DNA of 64,000 nt from Planctomicrobium piriforme (GCA_945860955.1 CAMATH010000016.1:1-64000); one strand, 5' to 3'; positions 44,094 to 54,481 are shown, counted from the first letter of the stretch. The notes: generated from the sequence alone by a model not told the origin. Made by a program: numbers and translations.

Positions 44094-44816
44094 GTGAGAT
44101 TTGCACTACTGAAATACGATCTCTGTCGTGTGCTGGGCTGGTGGATACCCGCAGCGCTCGTGGTCTGGCTGATCGTGTTGTTCGACACCGCACCGTTGCC
44201 GGTGACCGAATCGTGGCTGCTGGTAGTCGCCCAATTGCTGGGGCTGTCGACCGCTTGGCCCTTGTTTTCAGAATCTTCGTCGACGTTGTGTTACGTCTTC
44301 ACCCGGGGGATGACGCGCTCGCGAATCTTTTGGTCTCGCTGGCTGCTGGGAATGGCCTTTCTGGGAGTTGTGACAGCAACCGCCTGGGGGTTGATTGCTC
44401 TCGGTCCCCGGGCGCACATGCACCGCGTGTTCGAATTTGACGACGCGGTCTTCTTTCCCATGGTGCGTGATTTCGAATCGAGCTGCGTTGTCGAAATTCT
44501 CAAACTCTCGGCGGTCGTTTACTGTCTGACCGCGTTCGTACTCACGCTCCGCAAGTTGCTTTCACCACGCCGGACTTCCAGTCTGTGGGGAGGGCTGCGC
44601 ACCGCCCGCGACATGGCGATCCTGACGCTGGCATTCCTCGTCATCTGGACCATTTCGCAGTCGCTGGAAAGCTCGCCGTTCGTGGCCCGGGTCGCTCCGG
44701 CCTATGCGCTGTTTGAAAAGGCGTTCTGGTACTGGAACCCTTTCTTCTGGCTGGCGGCGGCGCTTTGCACCTGGAGCGCGGCCCACATCTACCGGCATCT
44801 CGAATTCCCCGCCTGA
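44094..44816 (+). CDS. ABC transporter permease, YtrC-like
   Basis: 240 residues from GTG 44094, with CAGGAG six bases upstream. Six probable TM helices (PAALVVWLIVLFDTAPLPV, LLVVAQLLGLSTAWPLF, LGMAFLGVVTATAWGLIAL, LKLSAVVYCLTAFVLTL, MAILTLAFLVIWTISQSL, FFWLAAALCTWSAAHIY). Short ABC-2-like permease partner of the ATPase upstream (33-bp gap). Exports or detoxifies an unknown compound; the YtrA-type regulator suggests response to cell-wall-active agents. Confidence 0.8.
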   Translation: MRFALLKYDLCRVLGWWIPAALVVWLIVLFDTAPLPVTESWLLVVAQLLGLSTAWPLFSESSSTLCYVFTRGMTRSRIFWSRWLLGMAFLGVVTATAWGLIALGPRAHMHRVFEFDDAVFFPMVRDFESSCVVEILKLSAVVYCLTAFVLTLRKLLSPRRTSSLWGGLRTARDMAILTLAFLVIWTISQSLESSPFVARVAPAYALFEKAFWYWNPFFWLAAALCTWSAAHIYRHLEFPA

Positions 44817-44830
44817 ACCGAGGTCGTTCC

Positions 44831-47131
44831 ATGAATCGCGACAATCCCGCCTCCCGACAACTGCTGGGACTGACCGCTGGGTACTTCTTGCTCCCGCTGC
44901 TGGGTCATCTCTGCCTCCATCCGACACTCGGCATCCCGGCGTTCTTCGACGGCGACGCGCGCCGGCCGATCTGGGTCGGGCTCCTGGGGGCGATTCTCGT
45001 TGGCGTCGCCTGTCTCGCCTTGTTACGGTCCGCCCGCGTGGTGCTGGCGGCCGCGCTGCTGGTGATGGCGTTCGTCACGCAGTATTACGTCGTCGTTGCT
45101 TCTGACGATGGCCGCAACACAAAGACCCCCATGGCAATCACCTTGCAGGACTCGAATGGATTGGGCGACGTTCAGGTACTCTGCAACGGCGTGTCGCTGG
45201 GGACGCTTCCTGTTTCTCTCTGGGAATCTGACTTTCGCGCTCAAGTTCCTGAATGGACGATTCCCCCCGATCAACCGTTTGCCGGGGTCCAAATGAACGG
45301 TAACGGGCAGCCGTGGTACCATATGAACACTCTATTTTTCTGGACGCCGATCGCCCCGTCCAGCGATTGGCGCAAGTGGCCCCCGGAGACTTACAGTTGG
45401 ACTCACAATGGCGACGCCGAATTCATGGCCAAGATGGCCGAATCGCGCTATTGGTGGCACTTTGAAACAGATGGTTTCGTGGGACTGAAAGCCCTGGGGG
45501 GACTGGGAGGGGGAGGCGGAGGGGGATTGGTTGTACAGGAAGTGAGCCATTCCGTAAGCGGCATCCAGTTCCCGGCGGTTCCCAAAGTCGTCGAGCTGCT
45601 GCTGGAGGGAATTCGGGAATCGGACTATCGGCCGGCTCCCGAATGGATCGCGTACGTGGCGCGGCATCGCGACCTGTTGTTTCGCGAGTTGTGCGACGCG
45701 GCGAGGGAAGACCGTCGACTGGAACCGGCGCTCGACGCCGTCACCCGGGCCGTATACGAGATTCCAAATGAACCGACCGCCGAAGAAGCGCAAAGGGTTC
45801 TCACCCGAATTCTCGACGACGTGGAAACCTTGCGGGTGATCACAACTCCGTCCATCGAAACCCGCGCGATTCCCCTGGTCGCTCCATTGGTCGACGATCA
45901 GGTCTATCGCGAGTTTCGACGGTGTTATCCCAAGTTGCTGGCCCCCACGTCCCATGGACGTTCGTCTTCATCGAGTTGGGAGTCGCTGCGGGGTTCGGGC
46001 GAATACGTTCGCGGGCTGGCGGTCCTCCGAGCGCTGGCGCATGTCGATCCGGACCCGGTCTTCAACGAATTGGTGACGCTGTGCGCCCGGTGGAAACTGG
46101 AATCACACGAGGGACTCGAATTGCTGGCGATTCTGCCCCGGTCCGGTCGACCGGAAGCACGTGCGCTGCTGAATCGGATCGGTTTGGATTCGGAACAGAC
46201 TTTCAACCCGTCTCATCATAGCGCTGAAGCCAACGTCGAACGGATCCTTCACGCGTTTGAATCGGTGGAGTCTCCCGCGATTCATCAGTCGCTGCGGAAA
46301 TGGCTGACTCGAAAGCATCCCGATCTGACGAGCAACCCGCCCAAGTTTCAGGCGTTGTCGCGGTATGTCGAACACAGGGCCAGACTGGAGGGTTCACTCG
46401 ACGACATCGCTGGCTGGATTCACTCGATCGACGTCAAGATTCCCGAAAACCAGGCCCGACTGCTGTTGCTCGCTCCCGTGGCGCAGACGCGTGACTGGCT
46501 GGCCGAACTCGAGCCGCGACTGGACCTGAACGATCGCGTGAGTCTGCTGAGCCACCTGACGCGACACCCGTGCGCCGAGGCGGACCAATTGATGCTGCGC
46601 TGCATCGCCTGGCTGACGAAGGCCTCTCCTTCAACCAGCTACCAGGTCGCCCATCGAGCCCCGCTGCTAATCGACACCCCCGCGATTCGCGAATACCTGT
46701 CGCGGCAGGCGAAAGGTGAAGACCGACGTTGGGCTGACGCGTTCACCGACCCGGGCGATGCGCCGCTGCCGCACCTCGACTGGCTGGTTCCGACGTTCGC
46801 CCAATGGACCGATGTGTCGCAACGCAAAGTCGCCAGCCGCCTGCTCCCCAATATCGGCACGCCGGCAGCGAAAGCGCTCTTGGCCGAGTGGGTGCGCGAT
46901 CCGAACCCCGAACTGGCGGACTACGTCGATACACTGGTCAGGATGTGGGAGGTAAAGGAAGCCCGCCGCAACCGCCGCCATGAGCAGCTCGCCGACCTGT
47001 TCGCGGGGAAGATCTCACCGCAGGATCTGCTGAAGTTGCCCGCGCTCCACTGGCGGGACGGAGCGTATGTGATGGACGTTTCCGAGGAATCTGGTTCGAA
47101 ACCGGCACCCGGGGGAACCGGCTGTCGATGA
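44831..47131 (+). CDS. Large membrane protein of the YtrA operon, HEAT-like repeats
   Basis: 766 residues from ATG 44831, 14 bp after the permease. Three TM segments at the N-terminus (about residues 10-33, 47-67 and 70-88, RVVLAAALLVMAFVTQYYVV), then a beta-rich domain (IPPDQPFAGVQMNGNGQPWY) with a Gly run. A long alpha-helical part follows (about 260-730) with irregular repeats of the HEAT type (AAKALLAEWVRDPNPELADY). Probable extracytoplasmic accessory protein to the ABC transporter. No catalytic motif; no close named relative recognised. Confidence 0.72.
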   Translation: MNRDNPASRQLLGLTAGYFLLPLLGHLCLHPTLGIPAFFDGDARRPIWVGLLGAILVGVACLALLRSARVVLAAALLVMAFVTQYYVVVASDDGRNTKTPMAITLQDSNGLGDVQVLCNGVSLGTLPVSLWESDFRAQVPEWTIPPDQPFAGVQMNGNGQPWYHMNTLFFWTPIAPSSDWRKWPPETYSWTHNGDAEFMAKMAESRYWWHFETDGFVGLKALGGLGGGGGGGLVVQEVSHSVSGIQFPAVPKVVELLLEGIRESDYRPAPEWIAYVARHRDLLFRELCDAAREDRRLEPALDAVTRAVYEIPNEPTAEEAQRVLTRILDDVETLRVITTPSIETRAIPLVAPLVDDQVYREFRRCYPKLLAPTSHGRSSSSSWESLRGSGEYVRGLAVLRALAHVDPDPVFNELVTLCARWKLESHEGLELLAILPRSGRPEARALLNRIGLDSEQTFNPSHHSAEANVERILHAFESVESPAIHQSLRKWLTRKHPDLTSNPPKFQALSRYVEHRARLEGSLDDIAGWIHSIDVKIPENQARLLLLAPVAQTRDWLAELEPRLDLNDRVSLLSHLTRHPCAEADQLMLRCIAWLTKASPSTSYQVAHRAPLLIDTPAIREYLSRQAKGEDRRWADAFTDPGDAPLPHLDWLVPTFAQWTDVSQRKVASRLLPNIGTPAAKALLAEWVRDPNPELADYVDTLVRMWEVKEARRNRRHEQLADLFAGKISPQDLLKLPALHWRDGAYVMDVSEESGSKPAPGGTGCR

Positions 47132-47143
47132 CGCACCGTGAAA

Positions 47144-47202
47144 GTTGGGGCGCAATCGACGTTGCGGGAGGGCGAACGTCCTCGTGAGCCGCCAGTGTGC
47201 GA
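47144..47202 (+). repeat. Dispersed GAGGGCGA repeat, copy B
   Basis: 59 bp; differs from copy D (47527-47585) at only two positions. Core GCGGGAGGGCGAACGTCCTC. Same orientation as copy D. Confidence 0.9.
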
Positions 47203-47380
47203 ACAACCGCCAAACACCGCCTGCTGGGCAGCGCTCGGCATCCAACTGAACCATGTTGTCGAATTGGAATCGATGTCGTGGACACCCCAAACACGCGTTT
47301 GGACCAGCGAGAATCCAGCGGTGGCTTCCAAGGGAACGTGGGTCGATGGCTGCCCGGAGAACGTCGTATTGCGCTCGAAA

Positions 47381-47416
47381 GCACACTGGCGGCTCAGCAG
47401 GAGCTTCGCCCTCCCG
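47381..47416 (-). repeat. Dispersed GAGGGCGA repeat, copy C
   Basis: Opposite orientation to copies B and D: on the minus strand CCGGGAGGGCGAAGCTCCTG then CTGAGCCGCCAGTGTGC. With copy B it encloses an inverted-repeat-bounded segment. Confidence 0.8.
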
Positions 47417-47526
47417 GTTCATCCATGGATTTCATTTGCGCTGTATGCCGGAGGTGCGCGACCGTCTCATTGCCGGCACGCGACACCGCGCGACGCCCAA
47501 TAGACAATCGCCGGACAAACCACGTG

Positions 47527-47585
47527 GTTGGGGCGCAATCGACGTCGCGGGAGGGCGAACGTCCTCGCGAGCCGCCAGTGTGCGA
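47527..47585 (+). repeat. Dispersed GAGGGCGA repeat, copy D
   Basis: 57 of 59 bases identical to copy B; the two differences are T/C transitions. Confidence 0.9.
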
Positions 47586-47988
47586 TCACCTGCCGGACAC
47601 CATTCGCGGGGCAGCGCTCGGCCCGCCGTTTGCCGAGGAATGAACTGGGCGGACTGAAGAGCGTACGCGGCGTTGCATCGAGAGTGGCAGTTCGCCCGTA
47701 AGAACTGTCAAGTCGTTTGCGAAGTGACGTCGCTGGCTTATCGAGGCGGACATCGTCATCACCCGCCTCGTAGATTCAATCGGAGAGTCTCAACGGCGCT
47801 CAATGTCAGGTGACTCGCGACCCTCAGCCCAGAATGTCCAAGTCAACGACGATCAGGGTTTTCGCGCGGCGTTTGCAGCACTCCCACCCTCGTCCCACGC
47901 ATTGGGAACAAGCCGCTTGAATCACCCCAGGTCATTCCCAACGCACGGCGTTATCCTATGATCACGCTCGCCTCCTGGGACCAAGACC

Positions 47989-50900
47989 GTGACCGTCGTT
48001 GTCGTCGCCGAAAAACCGTCAGTCGCCCGCGATATCGCGGAGGTGTTGGGCGCGCGCACGCGGGGGCCGGGTCGGTTGCACGGCAATGGTTATGTGGTGA
48101 CCTGGGCGATCGGGCATCTCGTCGGTTTGGCGCAGCCGCATCAAATTGACCCCGTGTGGAAAGCCTGGCGCGCCGAGTCGCTCCCCATGCTGCCAACGAC
48201 CTGGCCCCTCACCGTGCTCGATTCCACACAGGAACAGTTCCGCGTGGTGAAGTCGCTGCTGAATGACCGCGCGGTGGAGTCCGTGATCTGCGCCACCGAC
48301 GCCGGCCGGGAGGGAGAGTTGATTTTCCGCTTCATCTACGAAGCAGCCGGGTGCCGCAAGCCCGTCCGCCGATTGTGGATCTCTTCACTCACGACCGCCG
48401 CGATCGAAGCGGGGCTGCGGTCCCTGAAGCCCGGCAGTCACTACGATTCGCTGGCTGCCGCCGCCCGCGGCCGGGCGCAGGCCGACTGGCTGGTCGGCCT
48501 GAATCTGTCGCGTGCCTATTCGATCGCCCACGACGAGACCTTTTCGGTTGGCCGAGTGCAGACACCCACGCTGGCGATGCTCGTCGAATGCGAGCAAGCG
48601 ATTCGCGCGTTCGTTCCCGAGAAGTACTTCGAAGTCGTCGGCACCTTCGGTACCGCGCCCTACAAGGGGACGTGGTTCAAGTTGGGTTCGGCCCCCTCCA
48701 GCGAGTCCAGTCGGCTCCCGCCCGATGGGCTACTGGCCCAAACCATCGTCGACCGTGTCAAGCGAGCCGGGACGGGGGTGATTGAGTCGATCACTCAAGA
48801 ACAGCGGAGGATGCCGCCGCCGCTCTTGTATGACCTCACCGAGTTGCAGCGGCACGCCAACCGTCTGTGGGGATTCAGCGCGCAGCGCACTCTCGAACTC
48901 GCGCAAAGCCTGTACGAATCCAAGAAGCTCATCAGCTATCCCCGCACCGACAGCCGGCATCTGTCGACGGACGTCGCCGCCACCTTGCCAGAAGTCGTGC
49001 GGACGATACAGGGGGGCTACAAAGCGCAGATCGCCGCAGGGACGGGGACCCGCGCGCTGGGCCGGCGGTTTGTCGACGATGCGAACGTGGGGGATCACCA
49101 CGCGATCATCCCGACGACCACCGACCCGACGCAGGTTTCGCTCGACGGCGATGAGCGGCGGCTGTATGACCTGATCTGCCGGCGACTGCTGATGGCGTGG
49201 CACCAGGACCATGTCTGGGCGGTGACCACCATCATCACGGCGGTGGAGTCGCGGGAACCGGTCGCTGCCGAGGTGAGACCCATTGCCGAGGTGACACCCA
49301 CAGTTCCGGCCGACTCCGTAACCATTGACCGGTTCCACTCCGCCGGCTCGGCGGTGGTCGAGCCGGGCTGGAAAGTGCTGGACGTTCCCGCGCGCAAAAA
49401 GAACGCCGAAGCCGAAGAGCAGGTACTCCCGGCCGGCCTCGCCAGAAACGCGCCGCAGCCGGTGCGCGACGTGGTCATGGTGGAAAAGCAGACCCGCCCT
49501 CCCAAGCGGTTCAACGACGCGACGCTGTTGACCGCGATGGAAACGGCGGGGAAGTCGCTGGAAGACAAAGAGCTTTCGCGGGCGATGAAAGACTGCGGAT
49601 TGGGGACGCCCGCCACCCGCGCGGCGATCATCGAAATTCTCATCACGCGGGAATATGTCATCCGTGACGGCAAGGCGCTGCAGGCCACAGACAAAGGCAT
49701 TCGGTTGATCGACGCGGTCCATCCCGCTGTCAAGAGCCCGGCGATGACCGGTCAATGGGAAGCCCGCCTGCACGCGATCCACCGGGGCGAGTCGCCGTTG
49801 TCGCCATTCATGACCGAGATCGAGACGTATGTGCGCGACGTGGTCGCGACCGTGCTGGCGGGACCGCGCGCGACACCTGCCGCCCGGTCGTTCGGCGATG
49901 AACCCGCGCCGGCGCGGAAGCTGGCTGACAGTCCTGCTGCGGCTGGGAGCACTTCTCCGGCTGGCAGCACGGCACCCGTCGACAGCACTGTTCCTGCTGG
50001 CAGCTCCGCTCCCTCCGGCAGCCCGGTTCCGTCTCGCCCGCCGTTGTCGCGCGATCTCAACGAACTGCTCAAAGGCACGTTCGGGCATTCCGGTTTTCGC
50101 CCGCATCAGGAAGCGGTCTGCGGCGCGGCTCGCGACGGCGAAGATGTGTTGCTGGTGATGCCGACCGGGGCGGGCAAGTCGCTCTGCTATCAGCTTCCGG
50201 GGCTCGCGCGGGGCGGAACGACGCTGGTGGTCAGCCCGCTCATCGCCTTGATGGAAGATCAGGTTGCCAAACTGAAGGCGTTGGGACTAAGGGCGGAGCG
50301 GATCCATTCGGGTCGGTCGCGCGTCGAATCGCGGACCGTTTGTACCGACTATCTCGCGGGAGGCCTCGACTTTCTGTTCATCGCCCCCGAGCGGCTGGGG
50401 GTACCGGGCTTCCCCGAGTTCCTCGCACGTTACAAGCCTTCGCTGATCGCCATCGACGAGGCACATTGCATTTCTCAGTGGGGGCACGACTTTCGCCCCG
50501 ACTACCGCATGCTGGGGCAACGGCTTCCGTCGCTCCGCCCGGCCCCCGTCATTGCGCTGACCGCGACCGCCACCCCCACCGTGCAACGCGACATCATCGC
50601 CCAGCTTGACCTGAAGCCCCGCAGGCGTTTCATCCATGGCTTTCGGCGAATCAACCTGGCGATCGAGGTCGTGGAGATTCCACGCCCAGACCGCATGGAG
50701 GTGATTGGGGAATTGTTGGAGGATCCCTCTCACCGGCCGGCGATCGTCTATGCGCCGTCCCGCAGAGATGCCGACGAACTCGCCCGCCAGCTCGCCGCGC
50801 AGATGCCCGCGGCCGCTTATCACGCAGGCATGCCTGCGGCGAATCGTGACCGTGTGCAGGGCCGGTTTCTGGACGGCGAGGTGGAGGTGATGGTCGCGAC

Positions 50901-52131
50901 GGTCGCGTTTGGGATGGGGATTGACAAGTCCAACGTGCGGACGGTCGCGCACCTCGCGCTGCCGCCAACGCTCGAGGGGTACTACCAGGAAATTGGCCGC
51001 GCCGGCCGCGACGGTTTGCCAGCCCGCGCGATCCTGCTGCACTCGTTCGTTGACCGCAAGACCAACGAATTCTTCCATCAGAAGAACTATCCCCCTGCGA
51101 GTGAGCTGCATGAAATCTACAAACGGCTGACTGCGGTCCCGCAGCCCAAATACGCCGTAATGGCTCGCACCCAGATGGACGAAGACCTGTTTGAGCGCGC
51201 GCTGGAGAAACTCTGGGTACACGGCGGCGCGTATGTCGACGCCGACGAACAGCTCGTGCGGGGAGACAAATCCTGGAAAGCGTCCTACGAAGTGCAGGTC
51301 GCGCACCGGCTCTTGCAATTGGAGCAGATGGAGAAATTCGCGCAGTCGCACGATTGCCGGATGACGCACCTCGTCCGGCACTTCGGCGATGAAGACGACC
51401 CTGGGACACCGTGTGGTCTGTGTGACAATTGCAACGGTGCCGGCGGCGTCGCGCAGGCGGTTCGCTCCCCGACAAAAGGTGAAACCGCCATCATGCTTGC
51501 GACGCTCGCGTCACTGGCGAATCGTCCCGACCAGTCGGTCGGCACGTTGCATCGCAACGAGGGGGCCGGGCTGGCGCGTCATGAGTATGAAACGCTCGTT
51601 TCCGCGCTGCTTCGTGGGGGAATGGTCAGCAGCCGACCGGACGTTTTTGAAAAGGATGGCAAATCGATTCCGTTCCATCGGCTTTCGTTGACACGCCTGG
51701 GGAGGAGTGCGAACGACCGGGCGATCGCCGCGTTGCAGGTGCCGGCGAAGAGAACGCCCCAGGCTCAATCGACCCGCTCTCGTGGCAAGACGAGCGCGGG
51801 GGCCAGATCGAAGCCGGGCGCGAAACCCGGATCGCGTTTTCGAAACGACACCGGGCAGAAGAGCCGGCGGCAGACGGGTCAGACCCCAGCGAACCGGGGG
51901 CCGGCCACCGGGGGGGCGTCCGCGCTCGACGCGGCGCTGCGGGCCTGGCGCAAGAAGGAGGCGGCAAAGCGGAAAGTTCCCCCGTTCCGGATTCTGACTG
52001 ACAAGGCGCTTTTGGGTATCGTTGAGTCCTGCCCGACGAGTGAAGCCGATCTGTTGGCCGTCGCGGGTGTGGGACCGACCCTGGTGGAAAAGCACGGAAA
52101 GAAGATTCTCAAGATTGTGCGGGAGTCTTGA
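47989..52131 (+). CDS. DNA topoisomerase III fused to RecQ helicase (with HRDC)
   Basis: 1380 residues in one unbroken frame from GTG 47989. N-terminal half (1-620): type IA topoisomerase III with TOPRIM DAGREGE (104-110), SVGRVQTPTLAML, and active-site Tyr317 in ISYPRTDSRHLS. A ~60-residue linker of PAGST-like repeats (630-690) precedes RecQ: Walker A PTGAGKS (726-732), IDEAHCISQWGHDFRPDY, TATATPT, AFGMGIDKSNVRTVAH, IGRAGRDG, and a zinc site with HDC plus CGLCDNC. The end (about 1308-1380) is HRDC-like (LAVAGVGPTLVEKHGKKI) after a basic linker. Expected to dissolve double Holliday junctions and remodel recombination intermediates, as the separate RecQ/Top3 pair does. Confidence 0.95.
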   Translation: MTVVVVAEKPSVARDIAEVLGARTRGPGRLHGNGYVVTWAIGHLVGLAQPHQIDPVWKAWRAESLPMLPTTWPLTVLDSTQEQFRVVKSLLNDRAVESVICATDAGREGELIFRFIYEAAGCRKPVRRLWISSLTTAAIEAGLRSLKPGSHYDSLAAAARGRAQADWLVGLNLSRAYSIAHDETFSVGRVQTPTLAMLVECEQAIRAFVPEKYFEVVGTFGTAPYKGTWFKLGSAPSSESSRLPPDGLLAQTIVDRVKRAGTGVIESITQEQRRMPPPLLYDLTELQRHANRLWGFSAQRTLELAQSLYESKKLISYPRTDSRHLSTDVAATLPEVVRTIQGGYKAQIAAGTGTRALGRRFVDDANVGDHHAIIPTTTDPTQVSLDGDERRLYDLICRRLLMAWHQDHVWAVTTIITAVESREPVAAEVRPIAEVTPTVPADSVTIDRFHSAGSAVVEPGWKVLDVPARKKNAEAEEQVLPAGLARNAPQPVRDVVMVEKQTRPPKRFNDATLLTAMETAGKSLEDKELSRAMKDCGLGTPATRAAIIEILITREYVIRDGKALQATDKGIRLIDAVHPAVKSPAMTGQWEARLHAIHRGESPLSPFMTEIETYVRDVVATVLAGPRATPAARSFGDEPAPARKLADSPAAAGSTSPAGSTAPVDSTVPAGSSAPSGSPVPSRPPLSRDLNELLKGTFGHSGFRPHQEAVCGAARDGEDVLLVMPTGAGKSLCYQLPGLARGGTTLVVSPLIALMEDQVAKLKALGLRAERIHSGRSRVESRTVCTDYLAGGLDFLFIAPERLGVPGFPEFLARYKPSLIAIDEAHCISQWGHDFRPDYRMLGQRLPSLRPAPVIALTATATPTVQRDIIAQLDLKPRRRFIHGFRRINLAIEVVEIPRPDRMEVIGELLEDPSHRPAIVYAPSRRDADELARQLAAQMPAAAYHAGMPAANRDRVQGRFLDGEVEVMVATVAFGMGIDKSNVRTVAHLALPPTLEGYYQEIGRAGRDGLPARAILLHSFVDRKTNEFFHQKNYPPASELHEIYKRLTAVPQPKYAVMARTQMDEDLFERALEKLWVHGGAYVDADEQLVRGDKSWKASYEVQVAHRLLQLEQMEKFAQSHDCRMTHLVRHFGDEDDPGTPCGLCDNCNGAGGVAQAVRSPTKGETAIMLATLASLANRPDQSVGTLHRNEGAGLARHEYETLVSALLRGGMVSSRPDVFEKDGKSIPFHRLSLTRLGRSANDRAIAALQVPAKRTPQAQSTRSRGKTSAGARSKPGAKPGSRFRNDTGQKSRRQTGQTPANRGPATGGASALDAALRAWRKKEAAKRKVPPFRILTDKALLGIVESCPTSEADLLAVAGVGPTLVEKHGKKILKIVRES

Positions 52132-52339
52132 CTTGGTGTTGATCTTCGTGGTGATGCGAGTGTGGTCCCGGGCGAGAACCTCAATGGAGAGGTCCTGGAA
52201 ATTGTATTCGTCGTGGCGACCGCGATCACGAATCTGTTTTATATATGCGGCAAGACCGTCGGGACTGAGGCTCTGCGCGGAGTCGTCCGCTGCCTGGCGA
52301 CATTCGACGTCCTTCCGGTCGATCATTCCGCCCTGCTCG

Positions 52340-52639
52340 ACGCGAACGGGAAGGCCGGTACTCACGCACCGCACCCAGATCATCCGACTGGCGCTCCAGG
52401 GAAAGTCGACCTCGGAAATCTGCCAGATCATGCACCATTCGCCAGAGGCCATCGCCAACTACCTCTCGACCTTTACGCGCTGCGCCCAGCTTGCCCAAAA
52501 GAAGATCTCCCCCGAACAGATCGCCGTTCTTCTTCGCCGTGGACTGCGACTCATTCGCGCCTACCTCGACTCTCAGTCCTCGGGTTTTCCTGTTTTTGAC
52601 CGTACCAGTCGGACCCATGTCTGGAAGTTAGGGCCTTGA
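52340..52639 (+). pseudogene. DUF1670-like C-terminal remnant
   Basis: Reads THRTQIIRLALQGKSTSEIC, HSPEAIANYLSTFTRCA and LAQKKISPEQIAVLLRRGLRLIRAYL. This is the helical C-terminus of DUF1670 proteins, a family found with mobile elements. The preceding frame does not continue into a recognisable domain and has no suitable start, so it is a fragment. Confidence 0.6.
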
Positions 52640-52774
52640 GTTTTGTGTGCCGGCGTCGAACCCAGGGCTCCGCCCCGGATCTGGGCTTCGCCCAGACACC
52701 GGGCTAGACCCTTGTCTATTGAGTCCACCCTCCGAGGCCAGTGATACTGGAACTCGGAAACGGGCTTGTTCGAC

Positions 52775-52942
52775 TGGAAACAGAAGTCCGAGTTGATTCA
52801 GTCTGTCCCCGGAGTCGGCAAGCACACTGCCGCCAAACTGATCGAGAAGCCCAAGGTCGTCACAGTCGCGCGGATGCCCTTGAAAAAGAACACAGCCGCT
52901 GGGCTCGCTTGTCGCGCCGCCGATGGGGCGACGCTGTCTTGA
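52775..52942 (+). pseudogene. IS110-family transposase remnant
   Basis: An open stretch WKQKSELIQSVPGVGKHTAA followed by KLIEKPK resembles the SIPGVG-xx-TA motif of the C-terminal (IS116/IS110/IS902) transposase domain. No catalytic DEDD half is present and no terminal repeats were found. Confidence 0.5.
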
Positions 52943-52969
52943 ATTGCTCAAGCGATTTCTTCGCGTATC

Positions 52970-53440
52970 CTATTCGGTCGGAGCGGACAGATCCGACTCC
53001 GACCGCAGCAGGTTGTATTTCCGCAGCTTTTTGTGCAGGGTGTTTCGGTCGATTCCCAGTCGGTCGGCGGCCCGGGTCTGCACCCGGTCACATTCTTCGA
53101 ACGCATGTTGGATCACAATCTTCTCGACGTTCGAGAGGATGCGGTCGAACAAGTGACCGTGCGGCTCGGTTTCGTCCTGCATGCGGTTTCGAATCAGCGC
53201 GGTGATGAGTGCCTCGCTCGAGTCATGCTCACCATTGCGTTCCAGCCCGAGGAGCATCTCGACCAGCAGTTGCGATTTCTCTTCGGGGAGCTGAGTTTCG
53301 ATGCACAACGAACCCGGAATGGAACCTCGCCTCCGAAGGACAGTGTCGTCCACGATCGTGTCGATGTGCGGGGGAGCGACTCCCGCCGAGGGACTGTCGT
53401 GGGGGGTGTTGTCGACGATGAGCGTCACAAACTTCATCAT
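52970..53440 (-). CDS. Fis-type helix-turn-helix DNA-binding protein
   Basis: 156 residues from ATG 53440 (ATG 53437 also possible). The C-terminal ~45 residues (HAFEECDRVQTRAADRLGID followed by NTLHKKLRKYNL) match the Fis/NtrC C-terminal HTH (HTH_8). No AAA+ or receiver domain is visible; the N-terminal half is without recognised fold. A nucleoid-like or regulatory protein in the NtrC-tail family. Divergent from the PII gene, 628 bp away, which could link it to nitrogen control, but that is an inference from proximity only. Confidence 0.75.
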   Translation of the reverse strand: MMKFVTLIVDNTPHDSPSAGVAPPHIDTIVDDTVLRRRGSIPGSLCIETQLPEEKSQLLVEMLLGLERNGEHDSSEALITALIRNRMQDETEPHGHLFDRILSNVEKIVIQHAFEECDRVQTRAADRLGIDRNTLHKKLRKYNLLRSESDLSAPTE

Positions 53441-54407
<967 letters not shown>

Positions 54408-54481
54408 CTTCGGCAGACGATTCGCGCACAGACAAACACAGCGGCCAAGTCTCCGTCACGGATCGACGGTTGGCCGCAGCG

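Larger units (their letters stand above)
47132..47988. other. 857-bp repeat-bearing spacer before the topoisomerase-helicase fusion
   Basis: No gene supported. It carries three copies of the GAGGGCGA-type repeat (47144, 47381, 47527). A hairpin with 8-bp arms CGAGGCGG/CCGCCTCG lies at 47742-47770. The segment 47144-47416 is bounded by inverted repeat copies. The promoter of the fusion gene should be near 47900-47980, but no clear box was read. Confidence 0.55.
52132..52969. other. Degenerate accessory region downstream of the fusion gene
   Basis: 838 bp between the fusion gene and the Fis-like gene, containing two decayed open stretches (DUF1670-like and IS110-like) and no intact gene. Consistent with past insertion and decay. 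Confidence 0.6.

Noticed and set aside
47741-47771. tRNA-like hairpin in the 47-kb spacer
   Set aside because: Only one stem of 8 bp; no cloverleaf or CCA-like end could be built.
48730-50106. 458-residue minus-strand frame
   Set aside because: Antisense to the topoisomerase part of the fusion protein.
47989-52131. Fusion as sequencing or assembly artefact
   Set aside because: The frame is continuous through a 60-residue low-complexity linker and both halves have complete motifs. A single base error joining two genes would not normally produce such a linker.
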